Positions 8,077-15,101 of a DNA stretch of 20,525 bases are shown here, in pieces. The position numbers and the translations under genes were made by a program. The notes under the pieces are model-generated. The model had not been told where the DNA came from. It did no database searches and saw nothing but the letters and a program-made list of their open reading frames with translations. Source of the DNA: an uncultured Clostridia bacterium. GTDB taxonomy: Bacteria; Bacillota; Clostridia; TANB77; CAG-508. The stretch lies in the NCBI GenBank assembly GCA_948676835.1, contig CAPOZU010000024.1, positions 1-20,525 of the forward strand. The letters run 5' to 3'. The stretch's first letter is position 1. Every line of letters begins with the position of its first letter.

Positions 8077-9621
8077 TTAATCTGCTATATACTCAATCAT
8101 TTTTGCAGTACCTTTAATATTATCAATGTCTGTTATTTTTTGATCTAAAGTAATATCACATATTTCATGTTCATGATATCCATAATTCGATTGTAGATGC
8201 CTTCCCATTCCCAAATAATGTTCTGTTTTAGAATTAACATTCACTTTAACTGGATAAATAAAATGTCTTCTATCTTCGTATATTCCTAATTCTAAAATTA
8301 TATATCCATTTCCAGAACTATCTATATCAACTTTTTGAAAACTATATCCATCAATTCTATATCCATCTTTTAATTGAGCTTCAAAATATTTTTTTATATT
8401 TTCTTTTTTAAATACATATAAATCTGTAGCATCAATCTTTGGATATTGATTATCTGATTCTACATTGTTTCCTTGAACATATACACTATCTCCAACTTTT
8501 ATATCCAAAAATTCCATTTCTTTGTCTTTTTCTAAAGTATAATTTATTGTTCTAGTTTCACTATTTACACCAATTACATATTTTGTTTTTCCACATACAT
8601 CAGCTATCTCAATTATATTATCAAAAATATTTTTTACAATACCACTCTCATAACTTGTATAATTTACAGTATTTTCATAATAATTATCATAGTTATCTGT
8701 ATTTTCAACATTGCAATAAATACAATTAATATTAGGAATTTTGCTTGTTACATATAAGTTAACATTATATATTCCTACCATATCTTTAAAATAAAATCTT
8801 AAACTTCCAATTTTCTCTTCAATCTTATTAATATTAAAATAAGATACTATTACAACAACATTCTTTTCATTAAAGTTTATATCTGAAATTTTAATATTCT
8901 CAGAATAAAAGTCAAATTTTTCACATATCTGTCCTAGTTCCTCTTGATTATCTATAACTCTTTGATAAATACCTTCTCTCTTACTTATGAATCCTTCAAG
9001 TTGTTCATTTTTTAAGTCCAAAAACGTATTACTTGAAATATAATTTTGTCCTTTTTCAAATTTATATGAATTTAATTTTTTCTTATTTTTTTCAAAGACA
9101 TTTATAAGTTCTTTTTTATCTACTAATCCTTTTTTTACTATTTCTCCACCAGATTCTTTCATGTTAATCATCCCTATTTCACTTTCTTCTAGTGGAAATA
9201 TTTTATTCTTGCTTTTAGTATTGTAATCTAGTTCAATATATTTTTCTTTATTCTTAATTGCCTCTATTTCTTCATCAGTTATAGCTTGGCTTGTACTTAT
9301 CATGTCTACTCTATAAGAAACTTCTGAAAATAATGTGTTAAATTCTTTATCTTTTGGTGTGATTATATAATAATTAGATTCACCATCTTTATAAATAATT
9401 CTATCTGCTATTGGTAGTAAATCATTTTGTGGAACAATAACTTTTCTTTCAGAAATACATCCTCCATTTTCTTTATAAAAAATATATCCACAAAATACTA
9501 AAATTAAAGCGAATGTTAATATTCCTAGCTTCTTCATAATCTTATTATGTTTTATTATTCCTACTATAAATACTGTTATTCCTATTGCAATAGCAATTGA
9601 TATATAAGTTAATATTGTCAT
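8077..9621 (-). CDS. Membrane-anchored protein of unknown function
   Basis: The 514-residue protein starts with two membrane helices (about 3-22 and 31-49) around a basic loop (KHNKIMKKLG), leaving the remaining 460 or so residues in one soluble part, probably outside. Around residues 315-405 there is a beta-rich segment (SGIVKNIFDNIIEIADVC, then MEFLDIKVGDSVYVQGNNVE) that looks like a small OB-type barrel. I do not recognise the family. The gene has an AAAGGAG site and begins 15 bases after the DUF1287 gene, so the two form an operon. No terminator is obvious past its stop. A joint role in the envelope is possible but only inferred from the pairing. Confidence 0.6.
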   Translation of the reverse strand: MTILTYISIAIAIGITVFIVGIIKHNKIMKKLGILTFALILVFCGYIFYKENGGCISERKVIVPQNDLLPIADRIIYKDGESNYYIITPKDKEFNTLFSEVSYRVDMISTSQAITDEEIEAIKNKEKYIELDYNTKSKNKIFPLEESEIGMINMKESGGEIVKKGLVDKKELINVFEKNKKKLNSYKFEKGQNYISSNTFLDLKNEQLEGFISKREGIYQRVIDNQEELGQICEKFDFYSENIKISDINFNEKNVVVIVSYFNINKIEEKIGSLRFYFKDMVGIYNVNLYVTSKIPNINCIYCNVENTDNYDNYYENTVNYTSYESGIVKNIFDNIIEIADVCGKTKYVIGVNSETRTINYTLEKDKEMEFLDIKVGDSVYVQGNNVESDNQYPKIDATDLYVFKKENIKKYFEAQLKDGYRIDGYSFQKVDIDSSGNGYIILELGIYEDRRHFIYPVKVNVNSKTEHYLGMGRHLQSNYGYHEHEICDITLDQKITDIDNIKGTAKMIEYIAD

Positions 9622-9636
9622 TTTTACTCTCCTTTA

Positions 9637-10347
9637 CTATGAATTCAAATCTTTTAATCTAAAATGATATGAAATTTCCTTCCAGTTTTCATTATAAAAT
9701 TCTAATCCATCTTCTTCTCTCCTTGGTTGCGCTGCATTATGAATTATATATGGAACTCCTCTTTCATTCCTTTTATCTGAAATTATACCAACATGATCAT
9801 TTGAAAAAACAACAATATCTCCTGGTTGCCACTCAGCAATTTGAGTTAAATCTATTGTAAGTGATATATGATTTCTTTTAAAATATACAATTAGATTTGG
9901 AACTCTTCTAAAATCTATATTTGGATCTGGCTTTCCATCAACTCTTGGATATAAAGAAACATTATTTTTTATATCTTCATCTACCATATCTTTTAAAATA
10001 TATCCTGCATTTTTTAAAGCTCTCCAAATAACATCTGTACATACCCCTTCATCATCTGGCGGATAACCACCAGAATAATATGCACTTCTGTAATTTGGTT
10101 TATTTTCAGCTTCGATTCTTGCCCCTTGAAGAATATCAGTATAATCATCTATTCCATCATTATCAAAGTCTGTATTTGATTTTATTGTTTCAATTCCAAA
10201 GTCTTCTGCTGTATAGAATTTTTCTTCTAGTTTTACTTCTTGTATAATTGAGTATGTAAATGCCTTATATTTTAAAGCCATTATTGATACTACAATTGTT
10301 AATAAAATAAATATTACTACAAATATTATAAAAAATTTTTTCAACAT
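9637..10347 (-). CDS. DUF1287 (NlpC/P60-like fold) membrane-anchored protein
   Basis: The 236-residue protein has one N-terminal membrane anchor (about 4-24) and a DUF1287 domain (about 68-232). Family blocks are in order: GGYPPDDEGVCTDVIWRAL with Cys103, DFRRVPNLIVYFKR, EWQPGDIVVFSNDHVGIISD with His185, and YIIHNAAQPRREED with His203. Cys and His in these places match the papain-like NlpC/P60 arrangement, so a peptidase or amidase acting on the cell wall is plausible though not proven for the family. Just before the domain, DFDNDGIDD (about 61-69) resembles a calcium-binding loop. A strong promoter lies upstream; the start has an AAGGTGAT ribosome site. Confidence 0.85.
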   Translation of the reverse strand: MLKKFFIIFVVIFILLTIVVSIMALKYKAFTYSIIQEVKLEEKFYTAEDFGIETIKSNTDFDNDGIDDYTDILQGARIEAENKPNYRSAYYSGGYPPDDEGVCTDVIWRALKNAGYILKDMVDEDIKNNVSLYPRVDGKPDPNIDFRRVPNLIVYFKRNHISLTIDLTQIAEWQPGDIVVFSNDHVGIISDKRNERGVPYIIHNAAQPRREEDGLEFYNENWKEISYHFRLKDLNS

Positions 10348-10378
10348 ATAATCACCTTAATTCTATTTATCTAAGTTT

Positions 10379-10407
10379 ACTATACTTTTTATAATATATT
10401 TTGTCAA
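10379..10407 (-). promoter_or_regulatory. Sigma-A promoter of DUF1287 operon
   Basis: On the minus strand a perfect TTGACA (10407-10402) is 17 bp from TATAGT (10384-10379), about 32 bp before the DUF1287 start. Confidence 0.8.
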
Positions 10408-10434
10408 CAAAAAAAATTTTATCTTAAATAGAAT

Positions 10435-10469
10435 AAAAAAAGGAGCTTGTCCCTTACGGGACAAACTCC
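10435..10469 (-). terminator. Intrinsic terminator overlapping the end of the 64-aa gene
   Basis: On the minus strand GGAGTTTGTCCC pairs with GGGACAAGCTCC (12 bp, one G-U pair) around the loop GTAA, followed by seven T. The last codons of the gene form the 5' arm and its TAA stop lies in the loop. Confidence 0.9.
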
Positions 10470-10648
10470 AATAAATCTATTCCAAAGAAACAGAATAGTA
10501 CCAGCCATAGTACGAAAAGTGCTCCGACCACGGCAATTGCATAACCTAAGAACCGAATTACTGCGTTTTTGTCTTTTATCATGTGGTTGATTACATCAGT
10601 CATGAAACCACAGAAGATACAGATAACCACGAGCAGCCAAAACTTCAT
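10454..10648 (-). CDS. Small two-helix membrane protein of unknown function
   Basis: The 64-residue protein has two hydrophobic helices (about 3-20 and 33-56) joined by a polar turn, HMIKDKNAVIR. The ATG has a strong AAGGAGG site. It is monocistronic, with its own promoter (10724-10696) and terminator. Its G+C is well above the surrounding AT-rich genes (runs such as GTGCTCCGACCACGG on the plus strand), which suggests a foreign origin, like the choline-binding gene. No family is recognised; size and topology would fit a holin-like or regulatory membrane peptide, but nothing shows this. The TAA stop sits inside its terminator loop. Confidence 0.7.
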   Translation of the reverse strand: MKFWLLVVICIFCGFMTDVINHMIKDKNAVIRFLGYAIAVVGALFVLWLVLFCFFGIDLLEFVP

Positions 10649-10695
10649 AGTCTACCTCCTTAAGGTGTGCAATAAAAAATTTAAGTTACTCAAAT

Positions 10696-10724
10696 ATTCT
10701 ATCACGATTTACATAATATTGCAA
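10696..10724 (-). promoter_or_regulatory. Promoter of 64-aa membrane protein gene
   Basis: On the minus strand TTGCAA (10724-10719) and TAGAAT (10701-10696) are 17 bp apart, about 48 bp before the ATG. Confidence 0.55.
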
Positions 10725-10778
10725 TATTTTCGTTTCTAAAATTTTAACAAAAAATATGCAAAAAATTTTAAAATTGTC

Positions 10779-10807
10779 TTGACATATCAACAAGCTTCGT
10801 TTATAAT
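10779..10807 (+). promoter_or_regulatory. Consensus promoter of tRNA gene
   Basis: TTGACA (10779-10784), a 17-bp spacer and TATAAT (10802-10807) match the sigma-A consensus at every position. Transcription would start near 10814, about 22 bases before the mature tRNA. Confidence 0.9.
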
Positions 10808-10835
10808 TAATCTTGCGTTAAGCAGTAGACCATAT

Positions 10836-10912
10836 GCGCCCTTAGCTCAGTTGGTCAGAGCAACCGGCTCATAACCGGTGGGTCCAAGGTTCGAATCCTT
10901 GAGGGCGCACCA
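10836..10912 (+). tRNA. tRNA with CAT anticodon (tRNA-Met, elongator type)
   Basis: The 77-base gene folds as a full cloverleaf. The acceptor stem is GCGCCCT/AGGGCGC, the D arm has AGCTCAGTTGGTCAGAGC, the anticodon stem is ACCGG/CCGGT with loop CTCATAA, and the T arm carries GGTTCGAATCC. CCA is encoded (10910-10912). CAT could also be a lysidine-modified tRNA-Ile2; elongator Met is the simpler call, and the pairing of the first acceptor base excludes initiator tRNA. The last 11 bases lie in the element's attachment core, so the mature 3' end may have been rebuilt from element DNA at insertion. Confidence 0.95.
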
Positions 10913-10914
10913 AA
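10902..10914. repeat. attL core (13-bp direct repeat, tRNA 3' end)
   Basis: AGGGCGCACCAAA overlaps the acceptor 3' strand and CCA of the tRNA gene and recurs at 20059-20071. Flanking bases differ (G versus C before, A versus C after), which limits the core to 13 bp. Confidence 0.85.
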
Positions 10915-10944
10915 ACCTCTAGTAAAACTAGAGGTTTTATTTTT
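10912..10944 (+). terminator. tRNA terminator supplied by the element
   Basis: AAAACCTCTAGT pairs with ACTAGAGGTTTT around an AAA loop, then TTATTTTTTT follows. It lies on the element side of attL. The chromosomal counterpart is at 20069-20100, and both share the TTTTATTTTTT(T)ATAAAA tail. Confidence 0.85.
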
Positions 10945-11044
10945 TTATAAAAATTTATAAAGTCTATGAAAGGCTTGCCTAGAGCTAATTATAGTTTGAA
11001 ATATTTTTAAAACTCTCTCAAAATTTCTCAAACTTTCACAATTT

Positions 11045-11190
11045 ATATTCCCAAAAACATTCCCAAAATACAAAAAAATCATTTTTGGGTATGTAATTTG
11101 CATTCCCAATGACACTTTCGGGAATGTAAAATTACAAGAAATAAGACAGGAGCTGTATTTGCACCTGTCCTATTTTATATTCCCAAATTT
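11045..11190. promoter_or_regulatory. Repeated ATTCCCA motifs: possible integrase arm-binding sites
   Basis: ATTCCCA occurs on the plus strand at 11047, 11059, 11102 and 11179. Two inverted copies also occur: TTTTTGGGTA near 11082-11092 and GGGAATG at 11120-11126. The pair at 11098-11130 forms an 11-bp arm inverted repeat with one mismatch. TTACATTCCCA recurs at the right end (19996-20006). Repeats near both ends of a tyrosine-recombinase element, beside int, are where arm-type sites are expected. This is inferred from position and repetition. Confidence 0.45.
11145..11169 (-). terminator. Weak terminator candidate after integrase
   Basis: GACAGG pairs with CCTGTC and continues with an inner GC/GC after one mismatch, loop 7 bases. 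On the minus strand TTATTTCTT follows, 25 bases past the integrase stop. Confidence 0.45.
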
Positions 11191-11194
11191 TATT

Positions 11195-12415
11195 TTAATG
11201 AATTAAATCTTCTTTAATATCCATATTTTCATTTTCTTCTTGTAATAATTTAACTGCTTTTAACATATTTTCTTCTAAATAATATTTATTAACTTTGTCT
11301 ATTTCTTTTTCTTTAAATTTATCAAATACAGAAGTATATGTATTAAGTGTTATTGTAACATCTTTATGTCCCATTAATTTTTGAACAACTACTGGAGCCA
11401 TACCACTTTCAATACATCTTGTACCATACGTATGTCTTAAACTATGAGTTGTTATATCTTCTATTCCAAAGTGTCTTTTTAAAAGTCTTTTAAGTTCATT
11501 ATTTACATTTTCTCTATCAGTATATTTTTTATCATCAGGTTTAAATAACAAATTTTCATCATTATTTATTTGATTTTCTGCAATTATCATTTGTTCCATA
11601 ATAGAAGATAACAAATAATCTGGTATTGGCAACGTTCTTTTTCCAAAATATGTTTTTGTACTTTTTCCCATTATTGTATGACCTTCTAAATCTTTAGTTA
11701 AGGTTTTCTTTATATTTAATCTTTTATTCTGTAAGTCTATATCACAAGTAGAAAGTGCCAAAGCTTCACCAACTCTTAATCCCATAAACATTTGAATTAA
11801 ATATACATTCTTGTATTTACAATTTGAAATTTCTTTTGTTAATAAATAATCTGTAATAGCTTGTTGTTCTTCACAAGTCAAAGCACGAACTTCTTTATCT
11901 TCTTTATTGCTTTTTGGCTTTATAACATTTATCATTGGATTTCTAGTTAAGTATCCTTTATTAATAGCACTTTTAAATGTGCTTCCTAATTGATGATAAA
12001 GCTTATCTATTGTAGAATTACTTAAATATTTATGATAATTCATAAATTCTTGAAGTTCATCAGAAGTTATTTCATCAATTTTTTCATTTCCTAAAGGAAA
12101 TTTCTCAATTTTTTTTATTGTTTGCATTGTTCTATTATAAGTAACTTCAGAAACTTGGTTTGTGTCAAATTTTAAATTCAAATTTGCTTTCATTAATTCA
12201 CACAATGGAATTCCGTTATTTTCTATATAAATGGGATTTTCTTTTTGATACATAATTGAAGTTAGATATTTTTCAGCTTCTTCACGTGTTTTAAATGTTT
12301 TACTTTTTATAATATTTTTATTGCTTTTTATATCAAATTCATTATATCTAACACACCAAGTTTTTCTATCATTTCTAAAAGTTATATAAGCTTGACTATT
12401 ACTTGTTTTATTCAT
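11195..12415 (-). CDS. int: Tyrosine recombinase / integrase
   Basis: The 406-residue enzyme should insert and excise the element at the tRNA 3' end. It has an N-terminal arm-binding AP2-like domain (about 8-60), a SAM-like core-binding domain (about 70-165) and the catalytic domain (about 175-385). The catalytic residues are visible: Arg214 in GLRVGEALAL, Lys254 in the beta hairpin before FGKRTLPIP, His324 and Arg327 in HSLRHTYGTR, His350 in LMGHKDVTIT and the nucleophile Tyr360 in LNTYTSVF. Length and layout match Tn916/ICE-type integrases. Its ATG overlaps the end of the excisionase-like gene by 8 bases (ATGAATAA), so it is translated from the mobility operon. It lies 280 bp from the tRNA end, as usual for tRNA-targeting elements. 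Confidence 0.97.
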   Translation of the reverse strand: MNKTSNSQAYITFRNDRKTWCVRYNEFDIKSNKNIIKSKTFKTREEAEKYLTSIMYQKENPIYIENNGIPLCELMKANLNLKFDTNQVSEVTYNRTMQTIKKIEKFPLGNEKIDEITSDELQEFMNYHKYLSNSTIDKLYHQLGSTFKSAINKGYLTRNPMINVIKPKSNKEDKEVRALTCEEQQAITDYLLTKEISNCKYKNVYLIQMFMGLRVGEALALSTCDIDLQNKRLNIKKTLTKDLEGHTIMGKSTKTYFGKRTLPIPDYLLSSIMEQMIIAENQINNDENLLFKPDDKKYTDRENVNNELKRLLKRHFGIEDITTHSLRHTYGTRCIESGMAPVVVQKLMGHKDVTITLNTYTSVFDKFKEKEIDKVNKYYLEENMLKAVKLLQEENENMDIKEDLIH

Positions 12416-12689
12416 CTATTTTATCCTCACTTTCTCTGTGTTTCATTTTCCAAATATAATAGGCTAACTTCATTACAGTTTTTGTTTTTCCAATATTTAC
12501 AGAAGGGAAGTCTCTTCTTTTAAAAACTTGATTTGCTAAATTTTCGCCCATTTTTAAATCTTTTGCTACTTCTTTAACAGTTAAATTTTCAAAAGGGTTA
12601 ATCATATCTTTTATTACTTCCATAATAATTTTATCTTCAATAGTTAATATTTTATCTTCTGTGCGTTCTATATTTATAATTTCGTTCAT
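12408..12689 (-). CDS. Excisionase-like small HTH protein
   Basis: This 93-residue protein has a helix-turn-helix at about 35-75: NLTVKEVAKDLKMGENLANQVFKRRDFPSVNIGK. The layout (VKEVAKxLxM...VFxxxDFPxxxIGKxK) is that of the MerR-like wing domain found in excisionases and helix_turn_helix_17 proteins. It overlaps integrase at its end and the relaxase at its start, the usual place for xis. ATG at 12689 is chosen since GAAAGGA lies 9 bases before it; an earlier ATG touches the same ribosome site. It probably bends DNA near the attachment sites to favour excision; that role is inferred from context. Confidence 0.7.
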   Translation of the reverse strand: MNEIINIERTEDKILTIEDKIIMEVIKDMINPFENLTVKEVAKDLKMGENLANQVFKRRDFPSVNIGKTKTVMKLAYYIWKMKHRESEDKIDE

Positions 12690-13653
12690 TTTCTTCATTC
12701 CTTTCAATATAATCATTTATCAATTTATTTACTCTTTCAAAAGACCAGTTTAATACAATAGATACCCATTCAATACTTTTGTTTATGTAATTTTTCAGAT
12801 TTTTGTTTTCTTGTTTTAATTTAGTATTTTCAATTTTTATATTACGATATGCTATTTCCATATCTTCATATTTTTGATTAGTGTTATCTGTTAAAGCTTT
12901 TATTCTAGTATATTGTTTTGCTAATGTATTAAATTTACTCACTATTCTTTTGTATTCTTGATTTAGTTCTTTTGTACCAATTAATTCTCTTTCTTGTTCT
13001 AAATTAATTGAGTTCATTTCATATTTTTGGACTTCATAGTTAGTTAATCTTTTCAATTTATCAGTTTCAAGATGAGTATTACCGTTCAAACCTCTTTCCA
13101 AATTAAAACCCGATTTTGTCATATAACTATGAAAATTATCTTGTAATCGTTTATAACTGTCTTTACCTTTCCAATATTCAGAACAAGCAATTTTACTTAT
13201 TTGTTTTCCGCTTTTTGTATCTAATTTGTGTACAACTGGCACAAATACTATGTGCATATGAGGACAAGCCTCATCCATATGTACTTTAGCAGAAACTATA
13301 AATTCTTCGCCTAAATTTTGATAGTTTGCTACAAATTTATATGCAGTTTTAAAATATCTTAAAGTTTCATCTTTTCCGATTTTTTCAAAAAATTCTTTAT
13401 CAGAAGTTATTACATATTCACAAAAAATGTTTGTCGTACTTATTATTCTTCCTTTTAAATCATATTGATTTTGCAAGTTTTTAAAAGCGTTATAATATGT
13501 TGTATTACACTTTTTTAAAGAATAATTAAGATTAAATTTTGACCTATCAATATTTTTATTTGAATAATTTGTATTTTTACGTTCATTATGCTTATATAGT
13601 CCTGCTAAATTATCTTTCTTGTAATTACTATTTCGTATAATTGCAAAACTCAT
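12652..13653 (-). CDS. mobV: MobV family relaxase (Mob/Pre)
   Basis: The 333-residue relaxase should nick one strand at oriT and lead it to a recipient. Motif I holds KHNER with His22, the same place as the catalytic His22 of pMV158 MobM, followed by SNKNIDRSKFNLNY. The metal-binding motif III is HMDEACPHMHIVFVPV (His125, His132, His134). The C-terminal third (about 215-290) is a long charged coiled coil, as in the family. At 333 residues it is shorter than MobM (494), losing mainly the C-terminal part. Its oriT lies about 110 bp upstream on the same strand, as in pMV158. The excisionase-like gene overlaps its 3' end by 38 bp. Confidence 0.95.
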   Translation of the reverse strand: MSFAIIRNSNYKKDNLAGLYKHNERKNTNYSNKNIDRSKFNLNYSLKKCNTTYYNAFKNLQNQYDLKGRIISTTNIFCEYVITSDKEFFEKIGKDETLRYFKTAYKFVANYQNLGEEFIVSAKVHMDEACPHMHIVFVPVVHKLDTKSGKQISKIACSEYWKGKDSYKRLQDNFHSYMTKSGFNLERGLNGNTHLETDKLKRLTNYEVQKYEMNSINLEQERELIGTKELNQEYKRIVSKFNTLAKQYTRIKALTDNTNQKYEDMEIAYRNIKIENTKLKQENKNLKNYINKSIEWVSIVLNWSFERVNKLINDYIERNEENERNYKYRTHRR

Positions 13654-13678
13654 ATTTAACCTTTCTTAATAATATATT

Positions 13679-13862
13679 TCACTTTCTATAAAGCCTCACT
13701 TCGCAGTTTTTCTTAAATAATAACTATAATTTTATACAGAAAATATGAAAAACTAATTTCAGTTTCTAACACACTAGAAACTCATAGAGTTTCTGTGCGA
13801 TTAGGGAGTACCCTAATAACCCCTTAAAATTATTATTTAATATCAGTCTTTATAGAAAGTGA
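13679..13862. repeat. Long nested inverted repeat centred on oriT
   Basis: TCACTTTCTATAAAG at 13679-13693 and its exact complement CTTTATAGAAAGTGA at 13848-13862 form 15-bp perfect arms with midpoint 13770.5. Inside, TTAAATAATAA (13713-13723) and TTATTATTTAA (13830-13840) form a second pair. Further hairpins are AGAAACTC/GAGTTTCT (13776-13794) and ATTAGGG/CCCTAAT (13800-13817). The region has no gene; most of the 310-base gap before the relaxase is this structure. Confidence 0.85.
13762..13781 (-). other. oriT: oriT with predicted MobV nick site
   Basis: On the minus strand the sequence is GTTTCTAGTGTGTTAGAAAC. The pMV158 nick region reads TAGTGTG/TTA with an inverted repeat across the nick. 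Here TAGTGTG/TTA is identical and GTTTCTA/TTAGAAAC forms the flanking repeat. The predicted nick is between 13770 and 13769 on the strand that encodes the relaxase. Alternative hairpins upstream match the multi-hairpin form of this oriT class. Confidence 0.8.
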
Positions 13863-13882
13863 TAAATAATAATTTTGTTTGT

Positions 13883-13950
13883 GTTTGAGCTTTTATAGAA
13901 AATGAATCTATAAGCTCAAACATATTGAAACACCATTAATGGTTTTTCAA
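13883..13950. repeat. Two adjacent strong hairpins upstream of oriT
   Basis: GTTTGAGCTT pairs with AAGCTCAAAC and, after a TT bulge, ATAGA with TCTAT (13883-13921). Next to it TTGAAA-ACCATT / AATGGT-TTTCAA (13925-13950) is a 12-bp dyad with one mismatch. Neither is followed by a T-run on the minus strand, so they are not clear terminators. They may be part of the transfer origin or pause signals after the 64-aa gene. Confidence 0.6.
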
Positions 13951-13963
13951 ACTTTTCCTTAAG

Positions 13964-14158
13964 CTATCTTTCAAAGTCATCTCTTTTTGTGCAAGCAAAA
14001 GTTCTTCTAAATTCTTCTATTGTAGTTTGTAATAATGTTTCAAAATCTTGAGAATTTAATAATTCATTCATAATTAACTTTTCTGCTACTAAATCTCTAT
14101 TTCTATCTAATGAATAAGATTTATTATTAGTAATATTTTCTTTATTTATATTGTTCAT
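13964..14158 (-). CDS. Small hypothetical protein of the mobility operon
   Basis: This 64-residue, charged, probably helical protein begins with an Asn/Lys-rich stretch and continues with a helix LVAEKLIMNELLNSQDFETLLQTTIEEFRRTF. No membrane helix or known motif is visible. It has a good AAAGGAG site 7 bases before ATG and lies between the DUF3846 gene and oriT, with only 24 bases from the former. Small basic or helical proteins in this position sometimes assist the relaxase, but I do not recognise this one. Confidence 0.6.
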   Translation of the reverse strand: MNNINKENITNNKSYSLDRNRDLVAEKLIMNELLNSQDFETLLQTTIEEFRRTFACTKRDDFER

Positions 14159-14182
14159 TTTATGCTCCTTTTTTCTAATATT

Positions 14183-14674
14183 TTATGAATTGTTTTGTAT
14201 ATACTTTAATATAGTTCTTTGTATTTCAAGTATCATATTTAATATTGAAGTGCCATTGTTTTTAGATATACTGGAATTTTGGCTTTTTTGCATTTGTCTT
14301 TTTAATTCTTTATTTGATAAGTATTTCCCGTTTTTATCAAAATGTTCATATTTAAAGCTCTGGTCTACAAGTAGCTTTGCATATTTAAGAGCTTGTTCTT
14401 TTGATAATGATTTAAAATTATCATTATCTTTATTAATAATTAGTATATTTCCTCGTATAGAAAAAACAGCATTTTCATAATTAATATTTAAGCTAATATT
14501 GGGTTTTAGACTTTCTCTATCTTTCTTGCAAACTATAAATACATTTTCATAGGGGAGAAGTTCAATTTCTCCACCAATAAGAACTTTTAAAGTTTCTGGA
14601 TTATTAGATATTTTCATTAAAAGAGGACTTTTACCAACTTCTTTATAGACAACAATTATTTCCTTATTTTCCAT
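14183..14674 (-). CDS. DUF3846-like protein
   Basis: The 163-residue protein has an N-terminal domain (about 1-110) resembling DUF3846: short strands VVYKEVGKSPLLMKISN, then LKVLIGGEIELLPYENVFIVCKKD, and a closing NILIINKDNDNFKSLSKEQALKYAKLL, which matches the usual ending of that family (I.G......F.SLT.EQ..KY). Proteins of this family occur on phages, plasmids and integrative elements; function unknown. The C-terminal tail (about 110-163) is Ser/Asn-rich followed by a helix. It overlaps the sigma-like gene by 11 bases, so they are coupled. Confidence 0.6.
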   Translation of the reverse strand: MENKEIIVVYKEVGKSPLLMKISNNPETLKVLIGGEIELLPYENVFIVCKKDRESLKPNISLNINYENAVFSIRGNILIINKDNDNFKSLSKEQALKYAKLLVDQSFKYEHFDKNGKYLSNKELKRQMQKSQNSSISKNNGTSILNMILEIQRTILKYIQNNS

Positions 14675-14942
14675 TTAATCCACTGCTTTCATTATTAGTA
14701 GTAGAAAGTTTTTTTACATTACTTAAAAAATGTTTAATAGAGTTGTTTTCTAATTCCAAAGCTTCTTTTTTAGAAATATTTAGAGTTTTACAAGAGTATT
14801 CTAAAGTATCATTTCGTAGTATTGCCATTATGAACATACTTCGTTCTTTTTTTGGTAGCTTTCTTAAAGCATTTGTGTAGATTTCGTTTTTAAATATTAT
14901 TTCAAGTCTTCTTTTGTATTTTTCTTCATCAAAATAATTCAT
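14664..14942 (-). CDS. Sigma region 4-like small protein, first gene of the mobility operon
   Basis: The 92-residue protein carries a region resembling sigma-70 region 4: ALRKLPKKERSMFIMAILRN followed by LEYSCKTLNISKKEALELENNSIKHFL (about 25-72), where a recognition helix would lie. There is no region 2, so it cannot act as a full sigma alone; similar small proteins on Tn916-like elements are called sigma-factor-like regulators. AAAAGGAG precedes the ATG. Upstream lie an 18-bp palindrome, a candidate -10 box and four 10-bp repeats. As first gene of the leftward operon it may control transfer genes. Confidence 0.6.
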   Translation of the reverse strand: MNYFDEEKYKRRLEIIFKNEIYTNALRKLPKKERSMFIMAILRNDTLEYSCKTLNISKKEALELENNSIKHFLSNVKKLSTTNNESSGLNGK

Positions 14943-14968
14943 TTTATTTTTACTCCTTTTAAATTATT

Positions 14969-14986
14969 TTGATTATCGATAATCAA
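14969..14986. promoter_or_regulatory. Perfect 18-bp palindrome, operator candidate
   Basis: TTGATTATCGATAATCAA is a perfect dyad 27 bp upstream of the sigma-like gene, within its 5' leader. TTTGTCG at 14987-14993 touches it and matches seven of nine bases of the Spo0A box TTTGTCGAA. Either XRE protein of the element or the Spo0A-type protein could bind here. Confidence 0.6.
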
Positions 14987-15036
14987 TTTGTCGTTCGAAC
15001 TAATTTCATTTTAGCAGATATTTTTTCAAACGCTTT

Positions 15037-15080
15037 ATTATAGGAGAACATAGGATATAATGGGAGAGTATGGGAGAAAA
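15037..15080 (-). promoter_or_regulatory. Four tandem 10-bp repeats upstream of a TATAAT box
   Basis: Positions 15041-15080 divide exactly into TAGGAGAACA, TAGGATATAA, TGGGAGAGTA and TGGGAGAAAA. On the minus strand these are TNYTCTCCYA-type units running into TATAAT at 15042-15037, the likely -10 of the mobility operon. No good -35 is present (CCCATT at 17 bp), which fits a promoter needing an activator bound to the repeats on one face of the DNA. Confidence 0.6.
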
Positions 15081-15101
15081 TTTTGTTTGGTAATAAAAAG
15101 C

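Noticed and set aside
12716..13653. Relaxase also serving as rolling-circle replication protein
   Set aside because: The motifs are those of MobV (His22, HxDExxPHxH) and no Rep-type domain or double-strand origin is visible.
14151..14480. 109-codon plus-strand frame
   Set aside because: It is antisense to the DUF3846-like gene, which has a family match and coupled neighbours; the product is Phe/Cys/Leu-rich with no ribosome site.
15041..15080. Iterons of a replication origin
   Set aside because: No replication initiator gene is in the element, and the repeats run straight into a -10 box; regulation of the mobility operon is the simpler reading.
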